This document shows positions 26,701 to 35,089 of a DNA stretch of 64,000 nt, in pieces. The position numbers and the translations under genes were made by a program. This stretch comes from Pseudobdellovibrionaceae bacterium (lineage in GTDB: Bacteria > Bdellovibrionota > Bdellovibrionia > Bdellovibrionales > UBA1609): positions 106,591-170,590 of the forward strand of contig JABJQG010000048.1 in NCBI GenBank assembly GCA_018663505.1. Direction: 5' to 3'. Each line of letters starts with the position of its first letter. Within the stretch, counting starts at the first letter, position 1. Under the pieces are notes generated by a model. The model ran no database searches. It was given only the letters and a program-made list of their open reading frames with translations, and was not told where the DNA came from.

Positions 26701-28179
26701 AATATGTAAGTCTTTAGACAAAGTTCCTAAAAGCTCTGCCATATTTTTACCAGTAGTTATAGCTCCCCAACCACCAATGGAATGTATCCTAACAGAAATG
26801 GCACTTTCAGGTAAATTACTGGGTTTATCTTCAGAAATCACAGCATAAGGATGATTCACTCCAATATAAAAAAAGCTTTCACCATCTGTAACCTTTTTGC
26901 CATCTTGCCGGGCAATCTTTCCACTAGCATATTCATAGGCCCCCAAGATACCTTCAGGTCTAAAATCTCTGGATCCTAAACCAAAAACTCCCTCAAACAT
27001 TCTAGGCATTTCATCTAAACTTAACTGAGGTAAATGGCTGTAGGAAGCTTTTACGCTATTTTCCACAGCTTTACTCAGTGCTGTCCGTACATCACGTGCT
27101 AAGGGGTTTGACCCGCTCATGGGCTCATCTAATCTTTCAATAACAATAACATTTTCTTTTCCACGTAAAGCTTCAATAACAACTTTTTCAGGAAATGGTC
27201 GAATCACATTAAGATGAATGACTCCAACCTCTTCATTATATTTTTCTTTAATCAGCTCACAACAGGGCTCTATGTTCTCTGCTGCTGAACCTAAACAAAG
27301 AAAAACAGTAGTGGCATTTTCACAATTATACTCTGTAAGAAAACCATACTCTCGGCCTGTAAGCTCCGCATACTCTTTGTAAGCTTCAGCCAATATATCT
27401 AAGATAGGATCAATAAAAGAAATGCGTTTAGAAATCACTCCCGTCATATAATGTTCCTGGTTTTGTACAGAACCTAACAAAAGTGGATTTTCCAAATCAT
27501 ACATTTTTGGAACACGTCGCCTTTTCTCACCAAATAATTTTTTCTGTTCATCATTGGGCGTATCAATAACATCATCAGGATGGCCTAGGAAGTCACGTAA
27601 TAAACCAGACTCCAATTGTTTAAATGTTCTCTCTAAATGTGTGGTCAAAAATCCATCCTGTATATTCATTCCAGGGTTAAGACTTACTTCACACACTTTT
27701 CTTAAAATTACAGACTGATCACAAGCTTGTTGTGCATCTTTAGCCATTAACATAATCCAGCCTGTACCTAAAGCGGACATAATATCATCATGGCCACAAT
27801 GCACATTGAGAGCATGTTTAGTTAAAGCTCGTGCGCCCACATTTAAAACCATGGTAGATAGTTTGCCCGGTGCATGATAGTACTGCTCAAGCCCATAAAC
27901 GATACCTTGCCCAGAAGTAAAATTAGCTACTCGTTTTCCAGTCACAGAAATAGCAATCGCACCACCTTGAGCTGCATGTTCGCCTTCTGTTTCTACGGCC
28001 TTTACTGTATCACCAAATACATTTAAAGTTCCTTTAGCCACAGACATCTCAAAATATTCACCTTGTTCTGTGGACGGAGTAATGGGGTAAAAAACACCAC
28101 AATCAACGACTCGGGCTTCTGTAAGTGCCACTAACTGATTTCCATTAGTTGTTACTGCTTTTCCTGGATACTTCGGCAT
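23728..28179 (-). CDS. Single-chain pyruvate:ferredoxin oxidoreductase, enlarged form
   Basis: The 1483-residue product has the NifJ-type domain order: an N-terminal alpha domain (GVFYPITPSTEQGEYFE), a gamma domain (RIHSIGGWGAITTGKN, about residue 470), a two-cluster ferredoxin domain (CTQCMSCISVCP from Cys759; CKGCGECVVACG from Cys894) and a TPP domain (CAGCGEKS from Cys977, TGCNTVYG with Cys1110). It decarboxylates pyruvate with CoA to acetyl-CoA and reduces ferredoxin. Family members are usually about 1170-1200 residues. The extra length includes roughly 80-100 residues between the two cluster motifs and again between CAGCGE and TGC. AGGAGC precedes the ATG. It is probably expressed with, or beside, the nuo operon upstream. 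Confidence 0.9.
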   Translation of the reverse strand: MPKYPGKAVTTNGNQLVALTEARVVDCGVFYPITPSTEQGEYFEMSVAKGTLNVFGDTVKAVETEGEHAAQGGAIAISVTGKRVANFTSGQGIVYGLEQYYHAPGKLSTMVLNVGARALTKHALNVHCGHDDIMSALGTGWIMLMAKDAQQACDQSVILRKVCEVSLNPGMNIQDGFLTTHLERTFKQLESGLLRDFLGHPDDVIDTPNDEQKKLFGEKRRRVPKMYDLENPLLLGSVQNQEHYMTGVISKRISFIDPILDILAEAYKEYAELTGREYGFLTEYNCENATTVFLCLGSAAENIEPCCELIKEKYNEEVGVIHLNVIRPFPEKVVIEALRGKENVIVIERLDEPMSGSNPLARDVRTALSKAVENSVKASYSHLPQLSLDEMPRMFEGVFGLGSRDFRPEGILGAYEYASGKIARQDGKKVTDGESFFYIGVNHPYAVISEDKPSNLPESAISVRIHSIGGWGAITTGKNMAELLGTLSKDLHISANPKYGSEKKGAPTNYFLVAAKERIKVNCDLKHVDVVLCCDPKAFSHTNPLNGVRPGGVFIWESEEGDRAWERIPTKYRSEIIEKEISIFTLKGFEIARSHTPREELQTRMQGNAFLGAFFGTSSFLKENNLNEEKFLDSVHKQYDKKFGKFGKAVVDANLEVMKSGFEGVAPLKIGAIDAPDSSAMAGNVICANVPSVKTEPLKCTTAPLFKYDTYKSEFLDGDTDNQPASPLLSIGSMPAATGKNISKFVSRRKVPIFDPYKCTQCMSCISVCPDTALPNTAQDLSTLLRNIFSFYVKDADTSRLLIKNLKNIEENLRELMNAELAEKKEQVEPLDVLFESVLKQQNLEVANEHLTAIKFMIKALPIGYGKTKSIYQSLEKKEAGAGGIFSIFVSDLCKGCGECVVACGSHEALYMEDESVDLRAKHLSAMDFYKYLPNTPQKYLAKYDPDDIESTRPAVLYNHLMLKDNYNAFVSGDGSCAGCGEKSVLRGIVTMTEAYMRPLFERKSSRLLKLSDDIKTTGLAQLDTLKSKNIEAYESLKLSLIHLILGIGAEDIEGTQARIADEFKGSDKDMVEALALVLSTDALNHKKFNVVEGTHEGMTVMGMTASTGCNTVYGSTHPSNPHKYPWMNSLFQDGTTIGWLVAESFIMDHSRRSVVPERLAGHLLNLDESFSRRNYELYTHFDDNHMTELEISELPKLWVIGGDGAIGDIGYQNLSKVVLQNRPNINILMLDTQVYSNTGGQNSDSSFMPGGFDMNQFFNKHHQGKLTERKEVALTLTSGHGSPYVASVSMASTAKFFKAVLDGITYRGTAYLQSFTTCQPEHGVGDDVAMTQALKARDSRTVPEFTFDPRLGELDSQAMSVKGNPTPKEDWMSKKDKDGNPYDFTTIQWAATEGRFRKHFMKIKPEEEVVSDTEIFKNVSQTDITLRNYLNKDHSAYVPLEGIYSDVVNDKGERKRMGISRLLVLFALERRRNWRRLQDRVR

Positions 28180-28411
28180 AACTGCTCCTTATAAATAAAA
28201 AATATTTTCATATTATTTTATATAAAATATAATTTTTTGCACTACAAATTCTGCAATAAAAATAAAATAGTTTGTAAAAAACTTGAGAGATAACTTATTA
28301 GAAGAAATCAAGAGTCAGAAATTAGATTAATATACCTAGGCTTACTTTAATTAAATATCAATCTACGCGAAAACGGCTGATGTTATATCTAACCTAGTTC
28401 AGACCTAAGAT

Positions 28412-28570
28412 CAGCCTTATTTTCTCGCAAAATGCTATGCATTTGGCCGAGATTAATAAAAAAATACTCAAAATATTTATTAAATTGTTTAAAACGCAAA
28501 GCGCCCTGAAAGGGCGAGGGCAGGAGCCCGAGTTTTAAATAATTAGAGCCAGGAAGGCTCACTGCTCGTG
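28412..28570. repeat. Dispersed structured element, copy 2
   Basis: This is the second copy of the element at 2739-2905, in the same plus orientation. Its hairpins are at 28430-28444, 28502-28516 (loop GAA), 28518-28529 (loop AGGA) and 28546-28560. The outer stem pairs 28484-28495 with 28532-28543. It lies between nuoN and the PFOR gene, both on the minus strand, so within a nuo-PFOR transcript it would be read as its complement. The gap 28180-28607 has no supportable gene. Confidence 0.75.
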
Positions 28571-28607
28571 TGAAAAAATGAAAGCCAAATGACAAGACAA
28601 CAGACCT

Positions 28608-30005
28608 CTAAAACCCCTCAAGAATCAGATCATACACCTGTGGCAAAACACCCAAGGCCACCACTACCACAGTACAAAGAGACAGGGTCCACTTAACCGG
28701 AGCACTAACTAATATAGACTCACTTAAATCAGCTTTATTAATATACATTTCTTTAATAATACCCAAATAGTAGTACAGGGAAACTGTGGAATTCAAAGCT
28801 GCAACAACAACTAGCCAGTGAAACCCTTGTTTAGCAGCAACACTAAACAAAAAGAACTTACCCAAAAATCCAGATAATGGTGGGATTCCTGAAAGGCTAA
28901 ATAGAGCCAACATCATGGCGAAAGCCAGCATTGGATTAGAAATAGAAAGTCCTTTATAATCAGAAATCTCCTCTTTTCCCGTGGAGCTCGACACAGCCAT
29001 TATCACACCAAAAATAACTAGATTTGAAAAAATATAAACAATTAAGTAAAACAGTACCGAAACTAAACCCATACTTTCCACACCCATAAATCCCATGAGT
29101 ATATATCCCGCTTGAGAGATTGAACTAAAGGCCATAAATCTTTTGATATTTTTCTGGGTTAGAGCAACAAGGTTACCCAATGTCATGGTCATAGTAGCAA
29201 TAATAGCTAAAAAACCATTTAAAGATTTCACTAAATCAGGAAATACATGAAAATAAAATATCACCAATACGGCAACGCCTGCAGCTTTTGATGCCACAGA
29301 CAAAAAGCTAGCTAGAGCCGTAGGTGCTCCCTCATAAACATCTGCTGCCCAAAAATGAAAAGGAACCATGGTCATTTTAAAGCCCACGCCCATAGTGATC
29401 AAAATAAAGGCCCAAATTTGTAACGGAGAAAAGGTCATAGCTACTGCCATTTCACTGAGGTTCATTGTACCTGTTGTTCCATAGAGAAAACTAAAAGCTA
29501 ACAACAACAAAGAGGACGCTAATGCTCCAGAAAATAAATATTTTAAGGCAGCCTCTGCCGATTTTGATTCTTTTTTATGCCAAGCTGCTAAAGCAAATAA
29601 AGGAATAGTAGCTAACTCTAGACTCACATAAAGACTAATTAAACTTGTTGATGAAACTAAATACATCATTCCACAAATAATAAGCAGCATGATGACTAAA
29701 AACTCACTGGATGATTGTAAAAATATTTTTGAGGTTTTTACCATGAGGGAATCATAAGAGATGCTTATGGTAATCAACGCTGAAAGTAAAAAAATTATTT
29801 TAAACCAAAATGCCGTAGGACTAAGTATAAACTGGCCGCCAAGTAACTCCCCTCCAATGGGTAAAACTATTATGCTTACAAGTGCAGAAAGCAGCCCCGC
29901 TAAAGCAATTTGAACTTTATTTATATCTTTTACAAATAGGTCCAACACTAAAACAGTGAGCGCTGTTACTATTACAATAATTTCTGGCAGCATGATCACA
30001 GCCAA
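28608..30005 (-). CDS. nuoN: NADH-quinone oxidoreductase-type subunit N
   Basis: The 465-residue product belongs to the Mrp-antiporter-like subunits of complex I, with about 14 transmembrane helices. Conserved features are the Lys in AAEAALKYLFSGALASSLLL, the FKMTMVPFHFWAADVYEGAP loop and NIKRFMAFSSISQAGYILMG. It forms one of three proton channels in the inner-membrane arm. It is the last nuo gene, eight bases after nuoM. A structured repeat and then PFOR follow downstream. Confidence 0.95.
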   Translation of the reverse strand: MAVIMLPEIIVIVTALTVLVLDLFVKDINKVQIALAGLLSALVSIIVLPIGGELLGGQFILSPTAFWFKIIFLLSALITISISYDSLMVKTSKIFLQSSSEFLVIMLLIICGMMYLVSSTSLISLYVSLELATIPLFALAAWHKKESKSAEAALKYLFSGALASSLLLLAFSFLYGTTGTMNLSEMAVAMTFSPLQIWAFILITMGVGFKMTMVPFHFWAADVYEGAPTALASFLSVASKAAGVAVLVIFYFHVFPDLVKSLNGFLAIIATMTMTLGNLVALTQKNIKRFMAFSSISQAGYILMGFMGVESMGLVSVLFYLIVYIFSNLVIFGVIMAVSSSTGKEEISDYKGLSISNPMLAFAMMLALFSLSGIPPLSGFLGKFFLFSVAAKQGFHWLVVVAALNSTVSLYYYLGIIKEMYINKADLSESILVSAPVKWTLSLCTVVVVALGVLPQVYDLILEGF

Positions 30006-30013
30006 TCTCCTTA

Positions 30014-31522
30014 TTAAAACCGATTAACAAAAGGCCATATAGAGCCTTCAATCAAATCGATCATTAGACTTGGAAAAATCCCAACAAAAAACAATGTGAA
30101 TATTAAAATACCAGTAACCAATTTTTCTGTCACAGTGGCGTCAGTGAGCAGTTCAAACTTAGGGTTTGTTATTTCACCTTGAAACACCTGAGCTAACCCC
30201 CTTAAAACGTATACGGCTGTGACTACAATAGACATTGTGGCCAAAGCAGTTAAGGCTTGCATAGTCAACTTTGAAGTCCAAGGATTCCCCATAAAACCAC
30301 CCACAAAAATATGCGATTCTGCCACAAAGCCAGATAAACTGGGTAGCCCTAAAGACGCTAATCCCCCGATATAAAAACTTACACCTAACCAAGGCATCAC
30401 TTTCATCAGACCACCCATTGATGGGATATCACGAGTTTTAGTACGTCCATACACCATGCCAATAAGACTAAAAAAGAGCCCTGTCATAATTCCATGACTA
30501 AACATTTGTATAACAGCACCTTTGATCGCCACAAAGTTTAGCGTAGCTAAACCAAAGATAATAAAACCACAATGGCTTACAGAGGAGTAGGCGGTAAAAT
30601 ACTTAAGGTCTTTTTGCTTAACGGCAGCAAAAGAACCGTAAACAACATTAATGGTAGCCAACACCAAAAAAGTCATACCCCACTGAATGGCCCCTTCGGG
30701 AAACAGATACATGGCCACTCTTAAAATTCCATAACCACCCAGTTTCATCAACACACCAGCATGAAGCATGGATACAGCCGTTGGAGCAGAGGCATGCCCA
30801 TCTGGAGACCAAGTGTGAAATGGAAACAAGGCTCCTAATACACCAAAACCTAAAAATAAAAATGGATACACCCAATTTTGCATTTCCATAGGAAATTTAT
30901 GATGTCCGAGTTCTAATAAATTGAAACTGCCACCTTCGGTATAAATAGCTAAAATACCAGCTAATAACAATGCCGAACCAGCCATTAGCATTAAAGTTAA
31001 CTTCATTGCCGAGTATTCTTTTTTCCCAGTCCCCCATACGCCAATGAGTAAATACATGGGAAGTACAGCCACTTCGTAAAATACGAAAAATAAGAATAAA
31101 TCAAAACTGACAAAAACACCAAATACACCTGTAACCAAAACCAAAAGAAAGGCCAAAAACTCTTTTGTTCTATGTTCCAAATTCCAACTGGCAAGAACCC
31201 CTGTGAATATAATTATTGAAGTTAAAATCATCATGGCCACTGACATGCCATCTACACCAATAAAATATTCAATATCATAAGCTTTAAACCAGCTCCATTG
31301 TTCTACTAAGTATAATTTTGTATGAAGAGATGTTTTCGCTGCTAATCTATCCACTGCATAACTTTGATAATACATATATGTCATTACAGCAGTAAGAACC
31401 AAGTGAAGCCCCGTGCCTATAGCACAAATCCATTTATACAAATGGGCTTTTGAATTAGGAGTTAACAATACTATGACAGCAAGAACAAATGGCAGAAAAA
31501 CTAAAATCGATAGGATACCCAT
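30014..31522 (-). CDS. nuoM: NADH-quinone oxidoreductase-type subunit M
   Basis: I start at ATG 31522 (MGILSILVFLPFVLAV), one base after the nuoL stop; the longer frame to 31567 only adds residues read inside nuoL. The 502-residue product has about 14 transmembrane helices, the channel Lys/Glu segment FVFYEVAVLPMYLLIG, FPFHTWSPDGHASAPTAVSM and LKYFTAYSSVSHCGFI. It is a proton-pumping subunit of the membrane arm. Confidence 0.95.
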   Translation of the reverse strand: MGILSILVFLPFVLAVIVLLTPNSKAHLYKWICAIGTGLHLVLTAVMTYMYYQSYAVDRLAAKTSLHTKLYLVEQWSWFKAYDIEYFIGVDGMSVAMMILTSIIIFTGVLASWNLEHRTKEFLAFLLVLVTGVFGVFVSFDLFLFFVFYEVAVLPMYLLIGVWGTGKKEYSAMKLTLMLMAGSALLLAGILAIYTEGGSFNLLELGHHKFPMEMQNWVYPFLFLGFGVLGALFPFHTWSPDGHASAPTAVSMLHAGVLMKLGGYGILRVAMYLFPEGAIQWGMTFLVLATINVVYGSFAAVKQKDLKYFTAYSSVSHCGFIIFGLATLNFVAIKGAVIQMFSHGIMTGLFFSLIGMVYGRTKTRDIPSMGGLMKVMPWLGVSFYIGGLASLGLPSLSGFVAESHIFVGGFMGNPWTSKLTMQALTALATMSIVVTAVYVLRGLAQVFQGEITNPKFELLTDATVTEKLVTGILIFTLFFVGIFPSLMIDLIEGSIWPFVNRF

Positions 31523-31523
31523 A

Positions 31524-33470
31524 TTAGAAACCCACCCCCAGCAACAGTAAAAACAATACAAGTCCACCTAACAAAAACATCATTGTGTAGGTGTGTATAT
31601 TTCCTGTTTGAATCTTCTTAAGCACTAATCCTGACTCTTTAGTGACATATGCCGTTTTATCCATTGTGGCATCCACAATATGCCTGTCTATCCATGCAAT
31701 GGGGGCAGCAATAAACCTAAATATTATTTTATGGACAACAAATAAATAAACAGCATCTATATAAAATTTATTTTGTATTACAGTATGTAGTGGACCAAAA
31801 CCATTTTTCACACTATTGGCATAGGTTGTCTTTTTAAAATAAAACAAATAGGCCAGTAAAACTCCAAGTAAACCAGACCCTGATGCCACAATAGGCAACC
31901 AGCTAGGGGTGTTATGCACAAGTGCTTCACTAAGAAAGAACTTCTCAAAAGGGAACCAGCCAGAAACCACCGACAGAACAGATAAAAATATAAGGGGTAT
32001 TAACATTGATATAGAAGATTCTTTGGCCTGTTTTGCGCCATCACTTTTAGCCTCTCCACAGAAACTTAAAAAATAAATTCTGAACATATAAAACGCAGTC
32101 AACGCAGCAACAAACAATCCTATGATAAAAACAATAGGGTTATTTACTAGAGCTGCAGCTAGTATTTCATCTTTAGAGTAAAACCCAGAAAAAGGAGGGA
32201 TTCCAGCAATAGCAATGGTAGCCATTAAAAAAGTAATATGTGTTACCGGAAGCTTTTTCCTTAAGCCACCCATTTGCCAAATATCATTTGAATGCACAGC
32301 ATGAATAATACTACCTGCTCCTAAAAACAAAAGTGCTTTAAAAAACGCATGGGTCATCAGATGAAAGTTAGAAGCTAAATAACCTAATTTATGTAAAGGA
32401 GAAGCCACCCCCAAAGAGAGCATCATATAACCTAACTGTGAAAGAGTAGAAAACGCCAAAACACGTTTAATATCATTTTGCGTACAAGCAATAACTGCTG
32501 CAAAAACACAAGTAAATGCACCCACATAGGTAACAACATTTAATGCAACCTCTGAAGAACCAAAAAGAGGAAACAATCTTCCCACCAAATAAACACCAGC
32601 CACCACCATTGTAGCAGCATGTATTAAGGCCGAAACTGGAGTAGGACCTTCCATAGCATCTGGCAACCAAATATGTAGTGGAAACATTGCACTTTTACCA
32701 GCAGCACCTATAAATAATAAAACCAAAGCAAATGTTAGCAGCGCTCCATCAGCAGTACTTAAGGCGTTAATGACCTCCGGGTGGTTTAAAAAATTAAAAT
32801 CAAATGCATTATAACTGGATAAATGAGCAAAGGCTTCTAAACTAAATAAGTGGTATGCCTCATAGCTGAGTATTAAAATACCCAATAAAAAACCAAGGTC
32901 AGCAAAGCGAGTGACAATAAAAGCTTTCTTAGAAGCCGCAACTGCGGATGCTTTTGTATAATAAAAACCAATAAGGAAAAAAGAACTAGCACCAACGAGT
33001 TCCCAAAACACAAACATCTGCAAAATATTAGGAGCAACCACCAAGCCGAGCATACTTAAAGTAAATAAATTAAGTACCGTAAAAAAACGTGAATAACCCG
33101 GGTCTCCATGCATATAACCAATGGAATACAAGTGAACCATACTACTCACTGTTGTGATGATCATCATAAGTAGCAAAGAAAGGGGATCTACCATAATACC
33201 TAATGTGGCCGTCAAATTTTCTAAATAAGGCATCCACTGTACGGACCAAGGAACAATAACTGGGTGTTCAGCCCCCAAAGGGAAAAGACTCAAGTATTCA
33301 AATGTAGCTCCATAAGCCAAAGCTGCACATACAAAAATAGAGGTAGTGGCAAAAATGCCTGCCAGTTTTTTATTTTTAGGGCCAATAAATAAGCCAACAA
33401 TTATAAAAGATAATAATGGGATCAACAGAATCAACCAAATATTAGTGAGAAAAAATCCATATGTATTCAT
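31524..33470 (-). CDS. nuoL: NADH-quinone oxidoreductase-type subunit L
   Basis: The 648-residue product is the distal antiporter-like subunit. Signatures include FVFWELVGASSFFLIGFYY, FPLHIWLPDAMEGPTPVSAL with the proton-path His, and IKRVLAFSTLSQLGYMMLSL. The long lateral helix and final membrane segment of NuoL are represented by the C-terminal 150 residues, which end in a very hydrophobic stretch. The start is six bases after the nuoK stop. Confidence 0.95.
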   Translation of the reverse strand: MNTYGFFLTNIWLILLIPLLSFIIVGLFIGPKNKKLAGIFATTSIFVCAALAYGATFEYLSLFPLGAEHPVIVPWSVQWMPYLENLTATLGIMVDPLSLLLMMIITTVSSMVHLYSIGYMHGDPGYSRFFTVLNLFTLSMLGLVVAPNILQMFVFWELVGASSFFLIGFYYTKASAVAASKKAFIVTRFADLGFLLGILILSYEAYHLFSLEAFAHLSSYNAFDFNFLNHPEVINALSTADGALLTFALVLLFIGAAGKSAMFPLHIWLPDAMEGPTPVSALIHAATMVVAGVYLVGRLFPLFGSSEVALNVVTYVGAFTCVFAAVIACTQNDIKRVLAFSTLSQLGYMMLSLGVASPLHKLGYLASNFHLMTHAFFKALLFLGAGSIIHAVHSNDIWQMGGLRKKLPVTHITFLMATIAIAGIPPFSGFYSKDEILAAALVNNPIVFIIGLFVAALTAFYMFRIYFLSFCGEAKSDGAKQAKESSISMLIPLIFLSVLSVVSGWFPFEKFFLSEALVHNTPSWLPIVASGSGLLGVLLAYLFYFKKTTYANSVKNGFGPLHTVIQNKFYIDAVYLFVVHKIIFRFIAAPIAWIDRHIVDATMDKTAYVTKESGLVLKKIQTGNIHTYTMMFLLGGLVLFLLLLGVGF

Positions 33471-33476
33471 AACGGG

Positions 33477-33803
33477 TTACCTACTCAACTCATTCATTTT
33501 AGTAACATTTAAATGTCGTTGTTTAGAAAATATTTGAATAAAAATAGCCATCCCAATAACCACTTCAGCAGCGGCAACAGCAATAATAAACATAGTCATA
33601 ATTTGACCATCAAGATCACCTGTCACTGCAAAATTATTGAAACTAACAAAACTTATTGCTGCCGCATTTAACATAAGTTCCACACTAATTAAAATACCAA
33701 TAGCATTTGTTCGAGTAAAAAATCCATATAGCCCAATGGAGAATAAAACTGTGGAAAGCAATAGCCAATAAGTAAGTCCTGGCTCTTGAATAATACTAAG
33801 CAT
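33477..33803 (-). CDS. nuoK: NADH-quinone oxidoreductase-type subunit K
   Basis: The start is ATG 33803, with GAGGAGG upstream; the longer frame to 33845 overlaps nuoJ further. The 108-residue product has three transmembrane helices and the buried Glu positions expected in NuoK (SVELMLNAAAISFV and AAEVVIGMAIFI). It overlaps the nuoJ stop by eight bases. Confidence 0.94.
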   Translation of the reverse strand: MLSIIQEPGLTYWLLLSTVLFSIGLYGFFTRTNAIGILISVELMLNAAAISFVSFNNFAVTGDLDGQIMTMFIIAVAAAEVVIGMAIFIQIFSKQRHLNVTKMNELSR

Positions 33804-34317
33804 TTTTTGCCTCCTCAGTCTTCCTAGCCACAACAATAGCTCCAATAAGAACTGCCAGTAACAATAAAGAAATCACCTCAAAGGCCAAAACATGACCTGT
33901 TCCAGAGTAGTCTAAAAGTTTTAAGCCTAGTGCCCTAACAGAACTATTGGCCCCAGTATCTACGGTCTTAATTGGGGTGTTAACTATGGCGTAGGTGGAA
34001 CAAAGTAAAAACAAAAAAGATACAGCAAAGGCTAATAGCTTTTTATGTGTATCTACCTCATCATCATTTGTTTTACCAGCACCGGTAAGCATAATAGCAA
34101 ATATTATTAAGATGACTATCCCACCAATATATACTAATACCTGAACACCTGTTAAAAACTCAGCATTTAAAATCACATACATACCTGCAGTGACCAAAAG
34201 TACCATCATAAGTGCAGATACAGATCTAATAATTCGTCTCTGAGTCACTACCAGAACAGCCGATAAAACTGATACTATGGATAATAAATATATAAATAAT
34301 GTTTCTATATTATACAT
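33796..34317 (-). CDS. nuoJ: NADH-quinone oxidoreductase-type subunit J
   Basis: The 173-residue product has five hydrophobic helices. The third holds the conserved bulge motif FLTGVQVLVYIGGIVILIIF around residues 54-73, which matches the NuoJ/ND6 signature. It overlaps nuoI by eight bases at its start and nuoK at its end. Confidence 0.92.
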   Translation of the reverse strand: MYNIETLFIYLLSIVSVLSAVLVVTQRRIIRSVSALMMVLLVTAGMYVILNAEFLTGVQVLVYIGGIVILIIFAIMLTGAGKTNDDEVDTHKKLLAFAVSFLFLLCSTYAIVNTPIKTVDTGANSSVRALGLKLLDYSGTGHVLAFEVISLLLLAVLIGAIVVARKTEEAKNA

Positions 34318-35014
34318 CTTTTTTCACCACATCTTTTGCCGTTTCTTTCTTCACAACAATCTTCTTCACAGGTTCGGGGTGATTGAAGTTATGCTCTTCA
34401 CCTTGCTGCATACCTAGGGGGATTGGTCCTTTGTAAGGCTCACGTTTTATCAAATTCACCAGCCGCTGCATGTCCGCAGGGTCCTCTAATTTATCCAAAT
34501 TTTTCTTTGTGGGTCCGGCATACTTATTAAGTTGATAGATATACAATCTTCGATCTAAAGCAGAGGATTCGAAATTAGGTTTCATCTCAATGGCGTCATA
34601 TGGGCAAACCTGCACACAAATATTACAAAATGTACATGAATCCATATGCCAAATATAACGATCAATTTCTTTTTTATTCGTCTCGCCTTTCATAGCTATA
34701 ACTTCAATGGATCCATTAGGGCAGTTTTGAGCACAAATGTTACACCCAGTACAATTTAAAAAACCTCGGTCATCTTTTTTAAGCTTTAGCTCTGCACGAA
34801 ATCTTTCAGATATTTTTAAAGTTTCGCGATTCTCCGGGTATTGCTCAGTAACAACTTCCTTAGTATGAAAAAAGTAATAAGCGGTAATTTTCATACCTTT
34901 CATTAAAGACATAAAACCAGTAACAAGGTTGTATAGCGTTCCTTTTCTAATGGGTCGCTTAGATTTCACTGTTGAAATGTCAATATTACCAATGGTGTAT
35001 TTGCTCTCACTCAC
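34310..35014 (-). CDS. nuoI: Complex I iron-sulfur subunit I with basic C-terminal tail
   Basis: The 234-residue product has two [4Fe-4S] motifs, CTGCNICAQNCP and CTFCNICVQVCP, which carry electrons to the NuoB cluster. Its family usually runs about 160-220 residues. After the ferredoxin core, the C-terminus ends in a strongly basic segment, KKIVVKKETAKDVVKKDV. With NuoEFG missing, NuoI would be the outermost redox subunit and the likely contact for free ferredoxin. A gap of 75 bases separates it from nuoH. Confidence 0.94.
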   Translation of the reverse strand: MSESKYTIGNIDISTVKSKRPIRKGTLYNLVTGFMSLMKGMKITAYYFFHTKEVVTEQYPENRETLKISERFRAELKLKKDDRGFLNCTGCNICAQNCPNGSIEVIAMKGETNKKEIDRYIWHMDSCTFCNICVQVCPYDAIEMKPNFESSALDRRLYIYQLNKYAGPTKKNLDKLEDPADMQRLVNLIKREPYKGPIPLGMQQGEEHNFNHPEPVKKIVVKKETAKDVVKKDV

Positions 35015-35089
35015 TTTTAATAACTCACTTTTTCATAGTACTCGTTAATATAAACATAAAAAACTAAAACTCAAAACTTTCAAAAGATC

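Noticed and set aside
28389..28595. 68-codon minus-strand ORF in the nuoN-PFOR gap
   Set aside because: It lies wholly on the structured repeat copy; the equivalent frame is not preserved in copy 1.
31003..31194. Small ORFs inside nuoM, nuoL and nuoH
   Set aside because: They are out-of-frame shadows of long hydrophobic coding regions without start signals.
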